This document shows, in pieces, positions 44,179-54,685 of a DNA stretch of 64,000 bases. Position numbers and translations under genes: made by a program. The stretch is from assembly GCA_963930775.1 (NCBI GenBank), contig OZ005696.1, positions 2,108,001 to 2,172,000 of the forward strand. Direction: 5' to 3'. Every line of letters starts with the position of its first letter. Positions within the stretch are counted from its first letter, which is position 1. A model generated the notes under the pieces. It was not told the origin of the DNA, did no database searches, and saw only the letters and a program-made list of their open reading frames with translations. Source of the stretch: Cliona cf. orientalis. Lineage: Eukaryota > Porifera > Demospongiae > Clionaida > Clionaidae.

Positions 44179-44882
44179 GATGGCCATCTCAGCTCTTCAG
44201 TGATTCAGAAGTGATTTTTCTACTAGTAACAATGTGCTAAATGAAATTTCATGCAAAAAGTGAGCTATTTAATGCTATAAAGGAGGCTATCCTATGATAC
44301 TGATTTGGTACTCAATGCAAACCTCCCACATGCATGCTATAGCTGTGCCAAATTGGCACATTGTGATCCAACTTTTTTCAGTCCACCCAGCCTCAGACTG
44401 CCACACAAGTTCAGTATTATTAACACGTATGCAAACACATGGGTCTCGGTGTTTGGATGCAGGCAGTTAAGGTCTATACCGTCACTAGTCTGGTGGTGTG
44501 ACTAAATTACTGCAGTGGGTGGTGTCTTTGATCTTTAGTATACAATGTCATGTAGCCAATTGGACAATTGATAATTATTAACAGGTGTTTATTGATCCCG
44601 AGTTCATACTTGAACCGTGAGTCAACGCTACAGGCAAGCGTTCCTAAAAATATTATGAATGTACAATAATATTATTAAACAGCAAGCACTAATGCAAGCA
44701 GTGCAAAATTGGTATGCACAAATTCAGCAGACAAAAATACCTGCGCATGCATAATAATAATATTATGCACGCTTAAATGTACAGAATCAGTATAAGAAAA
44801 TACATTGATTTAGTGATTAATAGCACTCAATGATTAAACAAGGCTGAAGCTGGAATGCACGCCAGGCAGTTTTTACTAGTTT

Positions 44883-46049
44883 CTAAATTCCAGTATAATC
44901 AAATTTGTTATGCTTCACTAGCAGCACAATTATGAGGAACAGAAGTGCAGCACAAGATCCACAAGCAAGCAGTGAACAAGCCTACAAATAACATAAGTTA
45001 TTAAATAAGTTAAGACTGCTATTATGAGGTGTTATTATCAATAACAATGTCATTGGCTAGCTCTACAATAATATTATTCACTCACAGAGGTAGCAGCAAT
45101 ATCTGTTCTGATGTCTCTAATGTCTCCAATGTAGGGTTGAAGACTAGAGGGTACAGGGTCGACATAATCCTCTGTCCAGTCTTTAGCTGTGATGGCCCCC
45201 AACACCCCAGCCACTCCAAATCCACCAGCAGCAAGAACAACAAATAGCAGGTCCTAAAATTCAGTATATATATATAATACATGCAGCATGTATATAGTGA
45301 AATAAGGTCACCCCTTTAATGATTGTGCATATCTAGTCCCAAAATAAGGTCACCCTTTTAGTTCAGAAAACACCACGATCGGCTTTTGCTCCTGACCTAA
45401 TATGGAGAAGGTTACTTGTTTGTGGAGGACAGAGTCACAGTCCACAGTGAAGGTCACATTGAGATAATACAGCCGAATTGTACCATAGCTAATAATCATA
45501 ATCGTGACACTTAATGTGATGTGGTTCCAAAGGCCGGGACATGTTCATGCACAAGATTTCCACCATGCACTTCACAGTAGCTAACTTTATGTAACAGTTA
45601 CATAATATTATTATCCTCTATGACAGCTCAGATTATAGTTTTGTAGCTACACAAACCAGGATGACTATGAGCCTTCCCAAAGCGCCAAGACGGATCTTAA
45701 AGAGTCGTAGTAGGATGATGATAACTCCCATTGGAATGACCACACCCGCAGCGACTGCCAGAGCGGCTGTGGCCTCTGTCCTGGTACGAATGTTGTTCTG
45801 ATGAACATTATCATCAAAGAATGTAAGTATAGGATATAAGACATCATTGTTTTTGATATCCAGCCACTTATCAATGGAGATAGCGGCGGCAACCACAGCT
45901 CCCGCACAGGCAATCTGAAATATGAATTATTATCCACAGTTATAGCTAAATCAGCCTGGTTCAGTGATGCACATTGTACTTAGAGGCTGACCTACCATGG
46001 TGAAAATCCTAACAAGGATTTCAACAACCTTGAGCCTATTCATTGACAT
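44883..46049 (-). CDS. Four-span membrane protein, tandem family member D
   Basis: Exons, in transcription order: 46049-45996, 45914-45657, 45253-45086, 44981-44883. All introns are phase 0; 192 residues. It starts MSMNRLKVVEILVRIFTM. The spans are IACAGAVVAAAISI, AALAVAAGVVIPMGVIIILL, DLLFVVLAAGGFGVAGVLGAI (followed by KDWTEDY) and ACSLLACGSCAALLFLIIVLLV, with tail KHNKFDYTGI. Exon 2 uses an uncommon but acceptable donor (gtttgt). This is the most regular member and the best model for the family. Its ACSLLAC span-4 start is shared with gene A. Confidence 0.82.
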
Positions 46050-46420
46050 GGTAAACCTTCTTGTCCCAGTTGATAGCAGCTACTTGATGATATTCTGTAG
46101 CTAATCTGACTGTTAGCTGGTCTACAAATTAATTGCTGACTGATAACAGCTGGACTCTTCCATATTAGGCTATACTACTATGTTAAATGCAACATGTGAC
46201 CATGGTGCATTCCCACGTCTTATCCACATTGTCCCAATGCTATATTTAGCACTTGATCACCTAAAATTATACAAGACTACATACACAGTATATAATGCTA
46301 TGCTTTTAGCACTGATTTAGAATAACATAATTGAAAAAAAAATACTAACTATCATAAAAACACAGAATCAATAATTTTTTTTATTATTATGGAGATGTTT
46401 TCTTAATAGATATCTTGAGG

Positions 46421-46628
46421 TTAAATGGCTGACTTGAGTGTCTCTTTGATGAGCTTATCATTCCACTTTTGAATGAGGTAGTACATCATCCACAGCATCA
46501 CAAAACAGAGGAGCAGTGTAGTGAACAAACATGTGCCCTGAGGTGTAAACGGAATATTATGATGATAAAGAACGTGAGAGACGAGAGAGAGAGAGAGAGG
46601 GGGGGGGGGAGAGTGAGAGAGAGAGAGG

Positions 46629-46660
<32 letters not shown>

Positions 46661-49316
46661 GGACTCGGAGGAAAGAGAGAGATATAGGAACACATGCACA
46701 CTATACTAGCCTCATCCCCAGGCCCCTCCCAATATTATGGGGATCGAGCATTGGGAATGGCTTGAGGACGAGGCTAGCATAATTATTTATAGCATACTTA
46801 CAGCTACTGCAGCAGTCACTTTTGTTAGATCAGCAGCAGTGGAGTACTCATTGTCCACTTGCCCCCATAGACTGGCCATGTAAGCTGACAGAATTCCAGC
46901 GATGCCAATTCCCGTAGCCAGTAGAAAGTTCACAATGATATCCTGCATTATTAAGAAGTTTATGATGGTCATCTAGCTAGCTTGATGTACATTGTATAGT
47001 ATAAAATTAATCATTTCCAATAAGAGCTCTTCCTAATCTCATCCTCTGATAAGGAAAGGAGCCTGAGGTCTCTAGTATTGGTGATTCTATAATCTCTGCT
47101 GACGGTCATAAGCTACGTTTTTATTATATGAACATGTACACTACAGTAGCAGCCACAAGCCTACCATATATGGGCATATAGCAGTGGTGGTGGTTGTTAG
47201 GCAATGCTCGTTACTTCTACAAGCAAATTAGGCCAGAATCCTAATTATAGATGTATAGATGATATGCTTTACTGATCACAATAATATTGTTATAGTCAAG
47301 TCTGTAGCTACATGTCGTATATAAGGGTTCTATAAGGAAAGCTCTGTTTATATATAGCCATGCAAGCCTGTTTTTATACAAGTTGTAATAGCATTGTCTT
47401 CGCTTACTATAATATACATGTAGGCTAAGCCTGTTCTAAATGTTACAGTGTAAATGAGGCATCAGTAACTGCAAGAAACTTTCAGAGTATTTCCCTTCAT
47501 CCCCAGCTACACTTTTTGAATTAGTCTGATCTTATGATTAAGAATAATGAATGTGGTTCCTCAGAAGCCAGTTATAGAAGCACACATTAGCCCAAATATG
47601 GCTGGGCAGAGGTGTCTATTGGCCAAACATGGTAACTGGCACTAAGCTTGTTGATTAATGTAAGTATGGCACACAACATGTTTGTCTATTGATAGAATCT
47701 GAACACACACAAAAGGTACTGTAAGTTGCTATAATATTATAGAGAACGTACACTATGCCACAGTCTATGAGTCTGCAACATTGGTCACATTTGATCCCGG
47801 TCGCGGGTACGTGTCAGTATAGCAGGTAATATGTGACCACCCCTTGCATTGTGTACTTATGTTATATTTGTGCATCTGTGTATATATACGAATGTGAGAT
47901 TGTGTACACACTGGCAAGTGCACGTGCTATGTATATTCACTCACTATAGACAGAAAGATCTTGCTCTTGGCATTGATCAGGCCAAAGTTTAGAAATCTGA
48001 CGACAATTACAGCAATCCCAAGGAATATCAAGAGGACGGACACGGCAATACCAGTTCCAGCTCCGGCCTGGGAGTTAAACTGGAGATCCCGCTCTGTGAG
48101 GCCGTCCACTAGATCTCGGTTGGGGGGAGAAGAGATATCACCTTCGGGGAAGGTTAGCAGAGCTTCAAGAGCAACTGCTGAAGCAACAAGAGATGCTAAA
48201 CCTCCAACCTGTGAACAACACAAGGATAAAACACATAGCAAATTAGAGCTCATAGAGCACATACCCCGCGTGCCATGGCAATATCGTCCATGGCCATGCC
48301 TCTTGTTAGAGACCTCTATTCTTTGAAATTTAATCTCTTGCTACTCATGAACTTTTTCGTTCCCTTCTGAGATCCATGATCACAAATGATATTAATTTTG
48401 CGCTAGAAGTATGCTGTAGAGCAGATCGAGCATGCACAGTAGACTCCCTAGATTAGCTCGAGTATATATATGCGCAATAGACTTCATGTGGTACTACTAC
48501 CCTAGTAGGTGGGCGTGTCCGATATACTCGCACGATTTGTAGCTTCTCTGGATCTCTTGCTACTCATGAACTTTGTCGTTCCCTTCTGAGGTCCACGATC
48601 ACAAATTTTGAGCTGGAAGTATGCTGTAGAGCCGTTCGAGCATGCGTAGTAGACTCCCTGGAAATAGAGAGCAGCTCGAGTATGCGCAATAGACTTTAGG
48701 AGGTACTAGGTGGGCGTGTCCGAAGTAGGCGTGTCCGACATACTCGCACGATTTGTAGCTTCCCTGGGTATTGCCTAGTGTTAAGAATGAGACGGAAGGT
48801 GTTTTTTCGCTGTCTTACATCATTTTATCCTATTTATTGATCCTACTTTTGCCTAAATGTTGAGATTTGCCGATTTTTGTGCGGACAGACAACAGACGAC
48901 AGACAAACCGATTGCTTTACCCCCTGCTGCGCATGCGCGCACGCGGGGTAAAAATCTATATGCCTCAAGACTACAATCCCACCAAATTAGATATTGTGGG
49001 TGATAGGTTTCACAGCTCACAGCATAGCGTCTAGGCCTATGTTATTAAAACATTCATTTTATTCTATGATCAATACTTACAGTTCACTATACGTTAAAAA
49101 AAAAACAACTCTACAATAATTTTATGTTATTCACATGTCCGTATGATCAGCTGATCTAGGCTATTCTTATCAGAAGACACAACAAATGTCACTTAGTACT
49201 TGGCTACTCACCACCACCAGTCCTCTTAGGACAATCTCCACCGATCCCTGCCAGAATTTACAGATGTACGGTCCAGGACGCGGGCCCAGAGCAGCCTTTG
49301 CAATCGTATCAGCCAT
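46421..49316 (-). CDS. Four-span membrane protein, tandem family member E (divergent)
   Basis: Exons, in transcription order: 49316-49212, 48208-47945, 46942-46802, 46537-46421. All introns are phase 0; 208 residues. Exon 1 is longer than in the paralogues (MADTIAKAALGPRPGPYICK then FWQGSVEIVLRGLVV). The spans are VGGLASLVASAVALEALL, GAGTGIAVSVLLIFLGIAVIVV, DIIVNFLLATGIGIAGILSAYM and GTCLFTTLLLCFVMLWMMYYLI, with tail QKWNDKLIKETLKSAI. The DW motif after span 3 is replaced by LWGQVDNEY. Intron 1 contains a large repeat (48246-48955) and intron 3 a GA-rich tract and a palindrome. It is the oldest-looking member, at the upstream end of the array. Confidence 0.78.
46582..46690. repeat. GA-rich low-complexity tract
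   Basis: About 100 bases of imperfect (GA)n with G runs, in gene E intron 3. The long open frames across it on both strands are artefacts of the dinucleotide repeat. Confidence 0.85.
46708..46777. repeat. Short foldback ending CTAGCCTC/GAGGCTAG
   Basis: The left arm tagcctcatccccaggcc and right arm ttgaggacgaggctag are complementary over about 20 bases. It belongs with the repeats at 35768 and 59345, in gene E intron 3. Confidence 0.5.
48246..48955. repeat. Repeat element with internal tandem duplication
   Basis: Ends carry taccccgcg and cgcggggta, as in the element at 17436-17805. The interior has two consecutive copies of about 210 bases (roughly 48340-48557 and 48558-48768). Each copy starts atctcttgctactcatgaac and ends cacgatttgtagcttc. 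No protein is encoded. It lies in gene E intron 1. Confidence 0.7.
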
Positions 49317-49551
49317 GATCACTAGTCTTCCTCAGTCCAAGTTTGTGTGTACTGAGGGTTTGGCATCAAGGAAACCACAAGCATGCACTGCGTGGGTGAG
49401 ACACCACCAATTTCCGGTGAACGCCAGTGCAACTTCCTCAGCTCGCGACCTTGTATACATGTACCTGTCTATTGCAACCCCTCCTTCCTTTCTATTCTCT
49501 TCTTAACTTATAAATAAAATTTTCATACAATATGACAGATAAATTTAATTT

Positions 49552-50763
49552 CTAGGCATTATAAACTAGTTCACGAAGAGCCTGGAGATTACTGGCTTCA
49601 AACACCCCTCTCTCTGTGATGATCCCTCCAGTAATGAGCCGAGCTGGTGTCACATCAAAGGCAGGGTTCCAGCAACCAATACCCTCTGCAGCCACCCTTT
49701 TTCCACCAATACACAGCATCTCCCTACTCGGCCGCTCTTCAATGGTAATCTCCTCACCAGACTTAAGTCCAAAGTCAATAGTGGTAACCGGTGCCGCTAT
49801 ATAGAAAGGTACTCCGTGGTGCTTTGCAGCAATGGCCAACTGATAGGTTCCTATTTTGTTGGCAGTATCTCCATTAGCTACGACTCGATCAGCACCCACG
49901 ACTACTGCGCTTGTCTTTTGTCGCTGCATTAGCAGAGCTCCCATTGAGTCGCAGATCAGAGTCGATGGGATCTTATCGTGGACAAGTTCGTAAGCTGTCA
50001 ACCGAGCTCCTTGGTTGTATGGTCTCGTTTCTGTGCAATAGACGTGTTCTAGTCTACCCATACTGTGCAGGCTTCTAATGACTCCTAGAGCAGTTCCATA
50101 GCCCCCTGTGGCAAGAGAGCCAGTATTGCAATGTGTCAGAATGACTGCTTTTTCTGTTTCTGGCACATTTCGCAAAATGTGCTCTGCTCCGTGATGCCCC
50201 ATTGATTTATTAGTAGCGATATCTTCACGAAGAATGGATTCCATTTCTTGAACGAGTGCATCACGTGCTTGAGAAACAGTTAGCGAGGTGGACAGGCAAT
50301 TTGATTCCATATCTGTAGCTTTTTTGGTATACCTCTCAGCTGCTTCGGCAATGTTCACTGCTGTTGGGCGAGCCGTTTTAAGATAGTCAAACTTGGACTG
50401 AATAAATTTCTTCAAGTGACATGCTCCTTGTTCTCCTTCTTCAAGCTTCATAGCTCTCAGCGCCACAGCAACGCTCAAGGTACCTACAATGGCAATGGCA
50501 GGTGCTCCTCTCACCTGAAATATTCATATACCATAGATAGTAGATTTTTTTTATTTATATAGCATATACTAGGCAATGACTAGCGGTGGTATCAAATAGA
50601 TCTAGTTAAGAAATTATGATAATCTAACCTTCATTGAACGAATGGCCTCCCAGGCTTCCTGTACTGATGTGATATGTTCATAGACGGACTGAGCAGGAAG
50701 AAGCAACTGGTTGAGTATCTCCAGTCGCCCTTCATTGTACTTGATCGCCTCCAAAGCCATCAT
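49552..50763 (-). CDS. MRI1: Methylthioribose-1-phosphate isomerase
   Basis: Two exons (50763-50629 and 50514-49552), 365 residues, starting [12 protein letters not shown]. The protein converts 5-methylthioribose-1-phosphate to methylthioribulose-1-phosphate in the methionine salvage pathway, in the cytosol. Visible family signatures are [36 protein letters not shown] with the catalytic Cys, [40 protein letters not shown] with the catalytic Asp, and [20 protein letters not shown] at the end. Length and order match eIF2B-related MtnA/MRI1 enzymes. It is divergent from the polytopic protein gene at 51086, about 320 bases away. A truncated duplicate follows at 53311-54352. Confidence 0.95.
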
Positions 50764-51085
50764 GCCAACATGCCAACATGTGATGGAAGCCACACCCACA
50801 TCACCTTGCGTTGGCACATTGCGCATGCGCGATGATGCGCGGGAAAACCGTGACACTGGAATCAGCAAAAATTTTGGGAAAGATAACCTTCATCAAAGAA
50901 ACTAATGTACACAATAACTACTAAGTGGTAAGTGCTTGATTGATCGGTCTGTGCTTCCTATTGAAATCTATTATAACTATGTGGTTTCTCAATTTTCTTT
51001 GTATATAAGTATTTATGCCCAGATTTTAGGTAGCAAATCAGTAGACTTAGTGGACACTATCGTGTGGAGCTGTTATATTGCAGTA
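50764..51085. promoter_or_regulatory. Divergent promoter, MRI1 / polytopic protein copy 1
   Basis: A 322-base head-to-head gap with GCGCATGCGC at 50821-50830, repeated at 54402-54411 in the duplicated unit. A ttatattgcag directly before the polytopic protein's ATG could be the acceptor of a 5'-leader intron, and the adjacent gtaagtgc at ~50930 a donor; this is unproven. Confidence 0.4.
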
Positions 51086-52972
51086 ATGTTTGCCGAGTAT
51101 CCCTGTGTGATCATGCTAATATTAGCATTATTTGTACAAAGTGCTATTGGGAATCTGCACTTGCTTGAGACAACCAATACAAGCAACGGTTTAGATTGTG
51201 ATAAATTCTTACATGTCAATGGATCGTCACTTTGTCCACCGTGGACCATTTTCAACGAAAATAAATCAAGATGTGAATGTGGTGATAGCATTGGGTTTGT
51301 TGTACATTGTTGGATGGCAAAGTGTACACCATTCAGGGCCACGCCAATAACACTCCGACTTGCTGAATGCTACTGTATGTCTTACATTGAGAAATTTGAT
51401 ATGGAAGTTGTGGGAGCTTGTCCCTACCTCTGTACAATGCAATTTAGTACCATACCTAAAAAACGTACTAAGCTGAACAACATATGTAATTTTCTTGTTC
51501 ATCAAAACAGAACTGGTGAGCTATGCGGACGATGTTTGGATGGTTATTCTCCCTCAGCATATTCTTCAGGACTTCAATGTGCCAACTGTTCTAATTATCA
51601 GAGAAATTGGATAAAGTACATTGCCATTGCCTATTTGCCAGTTATTCTGCTATATGTGGTTGTACTACTGTTTAGGATTAATGCACTATCTGCACGAATG
51701 ACTGTCAGTATCTTCATTTGTCAAATTCTTTCCTGTCCACCTATTGCTACCATTACAAGCATCTACTTTAGCACTGATATGAGCCACAGTAGCAACCAGT
51801 TGAGCAGGTTTTTGCATAACCACTATGAAGTTGTTCAAGGATCTCTCAAGTATGCTAACTTATTTTATGGAGTGTGGAATTTGGATTTTTATCGATATTC
51901 GTTTGAGCCCCTCTGTCTCCATCCCGACATGTCAACACTACAAGTCCTTTCCTTAGACTACCTAATAGCGCTCTTTCCTATTCTGCTAATTGCCATAACT
52001 TTCTTCATGGTTAAGCTTTACGATCGATTTAAACTGGTACAATATTTTTGGCAACCCATAATTCGACTGAAAACTTTCCTGAAATTGGGTAAGCTAAAAT
52101 TCGATTTAAATGTTTCACTTATTGAGACTTTTGGAACCTTTATGTTACTCTCTTATATCAAAGTAATCAACAGTTCATTGAGTATACTCATGCCAGTACG
52201 TGTTAGAAATGTAACTGGATACACACTGGGAATTAATGTGTACTACAATGGCTCACAGGAGTACTTGGGACGTGACCACCTTCCTTATGCAGTATTAGCC
52301 ATCTTCATGTTCACCACATTTAATCTACTGCCTCTTTTATTGCTTTGTCTCTATCCCTGTCGATGCTTTCAGTCCTGTCTTAACTGCTGTCGACTCAACA
52401 GTCAGGTGCTGCGTACCTTCATGGATGCTTTTCAAGGCTGCTACAAGTTTGAGCCCTACGACTGTAGATATTTCTCAGGCTTCTACCTCTTTTTGAGAAT
52501 CATCATCCTCCTTTTATTCTATTGCGAACTTCCTTCACGCTTCTTCTCTATTACATTAGGAATGCTTATGCTTCCTGTAATCTTTTTGCTCTCTGTTGTA
52601 CGACCTTACCGGAAGCCATTTATAAATGCAGTTGATATCAGTCTATTGTTAACGTTTGTCCTCTTTTGCTTCTCAGTTTCTTTAACCATTTTATCTTCGG
52701 GTAGCTACATCTTTTTACTAGTATCAGTTGTCCTGATTGCCATTACGTATATGACTCCACAATTCTACATGTTGGCAGTTGTAGCCTATTCACTTCTTCC
52801 AAAGAAACCCTGTCGTTCCTTTGTGAAGAATTGTCACAGGAGATTCGCAACTAGAAGTGGCATTCAGAGATCTGACTACTATGTGACCGATGCTTCTGAA
52901 GGAAGCCCCTTACTGTGTGGCATAGACGATATCGGTGTTATTGAAGGCGATGATTGTGAAGAATTATCATAG
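51086..52972 (+). CDS. Polytopic membrane protein with Cys-rich ectodomain, copy 1
   Basis: Intronless coding region, 628 residues. I chose the ATG at 51086 because it opens a signal peptide (MFAEYPCVIMLILALFVQSAIG) and matches copy 2; the frame extends 50 codons further up. A Cys-rich ectodomain of ~165 residues follows, with N-glycosylation sequons and motifs CPPWTIF, CECG, CYCMSY, VVGACPYLC, CNFLVHQNRTGELCGRC and CANCSNY. About nine membrane spans come next (first WIKYIAIAYLPVILLYVVVLLF, split here as IAIAYLPVILLYVVVLLF). Conserved family blocks are GVWNLDFYRYSFEPLCLHP, LSLDYLIALFPILLIAIT, FMDAFQGCYKFEPYDCRY and RPYRK. The cytosolic tail is acidic. I recognise no named family; the layout suggests a receptor or channel-like surface protein. 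The third paralogue lies at 62030. Confidence 0.85.
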   Translation: MFAEYPCVIMLILALFVQSAIGNLHLLETTNTSNGLDCDKFLHVNGSSLCPPWTIFNENKSRCECGDSIGFVVHCWMAKCTPFRATPITLRLAECYCMSYIEKFDMEVVGACPYLCTMQFSTIPKKRTKLNNICNFLVHQNRTGELCGRCLDGYSPSAYSSGLQCANCSNYQRNWIKYIAIAYLPVILLYVVVLLFRINALSARMTVSIFICQILSCPPIATITSIYFSTDMSHSSNQLSRFLHNHYEVVQGSLKYANLFYGVWNLDFYRYSFEPLCLHPDMSTLQVLSLDYLIALFPILLIAITFFMVKLYDRFKLVQYFWQPIIRLKTFLKLGKLKFDLNVSLIETFGTFMLLSYIKVINSSLSILMPVRVRNVTGYTLGINVYYNGSQEYLGRDHLPYAVLAIFMFTTFNLLPLLLLCLYPCRCFQSCLNCCRLNSQVLRTFMDAFQGCYKFEPYDCRYFSGFYLFLRIIILLLFYCELPSRFFSITLGMLMLPVIFLLSVVRPYRKPFINAVDISLLLTFVLFCFSVSLTILSSGSYIFLLVSVVLIAITYMTPQFYMLAVVAYSLLPKKPCRSFVKNCHRRFATRSGIQRSDYYVTDASEGSPLLCGIDDIGVIEGDDCEELS

Positions 52973-53310
52973 TATTATTAGCTGTTGTTGTTCCACTGCA
53001 CTGACTCCTCTGAATTGTGAATATTAACATATGGATATTAAAATTAAAATATTATATGTATTAAACTGATTAATAGTGCATCTTAGAATTAAAATTAATC
53101 AGCATGAGATATTATTAGTATCATGACTACATAATTAATTTTATTCGGAGTGCATGTAGACCTATATAGATCAATCTAGTTAGCGTATAGCATAGGAGGG
53201 GCTGAGCACGAGACTAGATCCAGTCAGTCTAGTCCGGTGTGCACAAAAAACCAGCCCCACCCCTGGCATGCTCCGCACCATCGTTCTAATTAAACGTAAT
53301 TGTGAAAATT
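52973..53310. other. 3' flank of copy 1, ending at the tandem-duplication junction
   Basis: AT-rich 3' sequence, then a segment (cagccccacccctggcatgc) that matches the RP2 promoter region at ~56835. The junction to the second unit falls at about 53309-53315, where attgtgaaaatt from RP2 upstream sequence meets aagtccaaagtcaatag from inside MRI1. Confidence 0.7.
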
Positions 53311-54352
53311 GAAAGTCCAAAGTCAATAGTAGTAACCGGTGCCGCTATATAGAAGGGTATACTCCGTGGTGCTTTGCAGCAACGGCCAACTGATAGGTTC
53401 CTATTTTGTTGGCAGTATCTCCATTAGCTACGACTCGATCAGCACCCACGACTACTGCGCTTGTCTTTCGTCGCTGCATTAGCAGAGCTCCCATTGAGTC
53501 ACAGATCAGAGTCGATGGGATCTTATCGTGGACAAGTTCGTAAGCTGTCAACCGAGCTCCTTGGTTGTATGGTCTCGTTTCTGTGCAATAGACGTGTTCT
53601 AGTCTACCCATACTGTGCAGGCTTCTAATGCATGACTCCTAGAGCAATTCCATAGCCCCCTGTGGCAAGAGAGCCAGTATTGCAGTGTGTCAGAATGACA
53701 GCCTTTTCTGTTTCTGGCACATTTCGCAAAATGTGCTCCGCTCCGTGATGCCCCCATTGACTTATTAGTAGCGATATCTTCACGAAGAATGGATTCCATT
53801 TCTTGAACGAGTGCATCACGTGCTTGAGAAACAGTTAGCGAGGTGGACAGGCAATTTGATTCCATATCTGTAGCTTTTTTGGTATACCTCTCAGCTGCTT
53901 CGGCAATGTTCACTGCTGTTGGGCGAGCCGTTTTAAGATAGTCAAACTTGGACTGAATAAATTTCTTCAGGTGACATGCTCCTTGTTCTCCTTCTTCAAG
54001 CTTCATAGCTCTCAGCTCCACAGCAATGCTCAAGGTACCTACAATGGCAATAGCAGGTGCTCCTCTCACCTGAAATATTCATATACCATAGATAGTAGAT
54101 TTTTGATTTAAATAGCATATACTAGGCAATGACTAGGGGTAGTATCAAATAAATCTAGTTAGTAATAAAACTTATAGGGCAATTTCTTACTAAAGAAATT
54201 ATGATAATCTATTAAATCTTCATTGAACGAATGGCCTCCCAGGCTTCCTGTACTGATGTGATATGTTCATAGACGGACTGAGCAGGAAGAAGCAACTGGT
54301 TGAGTATCTCCAGTCGCCCTTCATTGTACTTGATCGCCTCCAAAGCCATCAT
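53311..54352 (-). pseudogene. MRI1: MRI1 duplicate: truncated, frameshifted, splice donor lost
   Basis: High nucleotide identity to 49765-50763. Lesions seen directly: the last ~70 codons of MRI1 are missing because the duplication breakpoint is inside the coding exon. A four-base gcat insertion follows gcttctaat at ~53628. One extra C sits in the gatgcccccattg run at ~53754. The exon-1 donor GT is changed to AT (gaag|att at ~54217). Exon 1 and the first part of exon 2 are otherwise readable. No functional isomerase can be made, since the ADRV-to-end region is cut and out of frame with the active-site Cys segment. Confidence 0.93.
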
Positions 54353-54401
54353 GCCAACATGTGATGGAAGCCACACCCACATCACCTTGCGTTGACACAT
54401 T

Positions 54402-54411
54402 GCGCATGCGC
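54402..54411. promoter_or_regulatory. NRF-1-like palindrome in duplicated divergent promoter
   Basis: GCGCATGCGC, the duplicate of 50821-50830, preserved although the MRI1 copy on one side is dead. This is consistent with continued use by the polytopic protein copy 2 gene at 54686. Confidence 0.4.
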
Positions 54412-54685
54412 GATGATGCGCGGGAAAACCGTGACACTTGCATCAGCAAAAATTTGGGAAAGATAACCTTCATCAAATAATAACTACTAAGTGGTAAGTG
54501 CTTGATTGATCGGTCTGTGCTTTCTATTGAGATCTATTGTAACTATGAGGTTTCTCAATTTTCTTTGTATGCAAGACTGTATTTAATATGCCCAGATTTT
54601 AGGTAGCAAATCAGTAGACTTAGTGGACACTATCGTGTGGAGCTGTTTGAGTATATTATTAATAGTCTAGTATTATGTTGCAGTA

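Noticed and set aside
46469-46687. Possible plus-strand small gene
   Set aside because: It is antisense to exon 4 of four-span gene E and then enters the GA-rich tract.
50936-51085. N-terminal extension of polytopic protein copy 1
   Set aside because: The matching stretch of copy 2 contains stops and the signal peptide begins at the internal ATG, so the first 50 codons are probably leader sequence.
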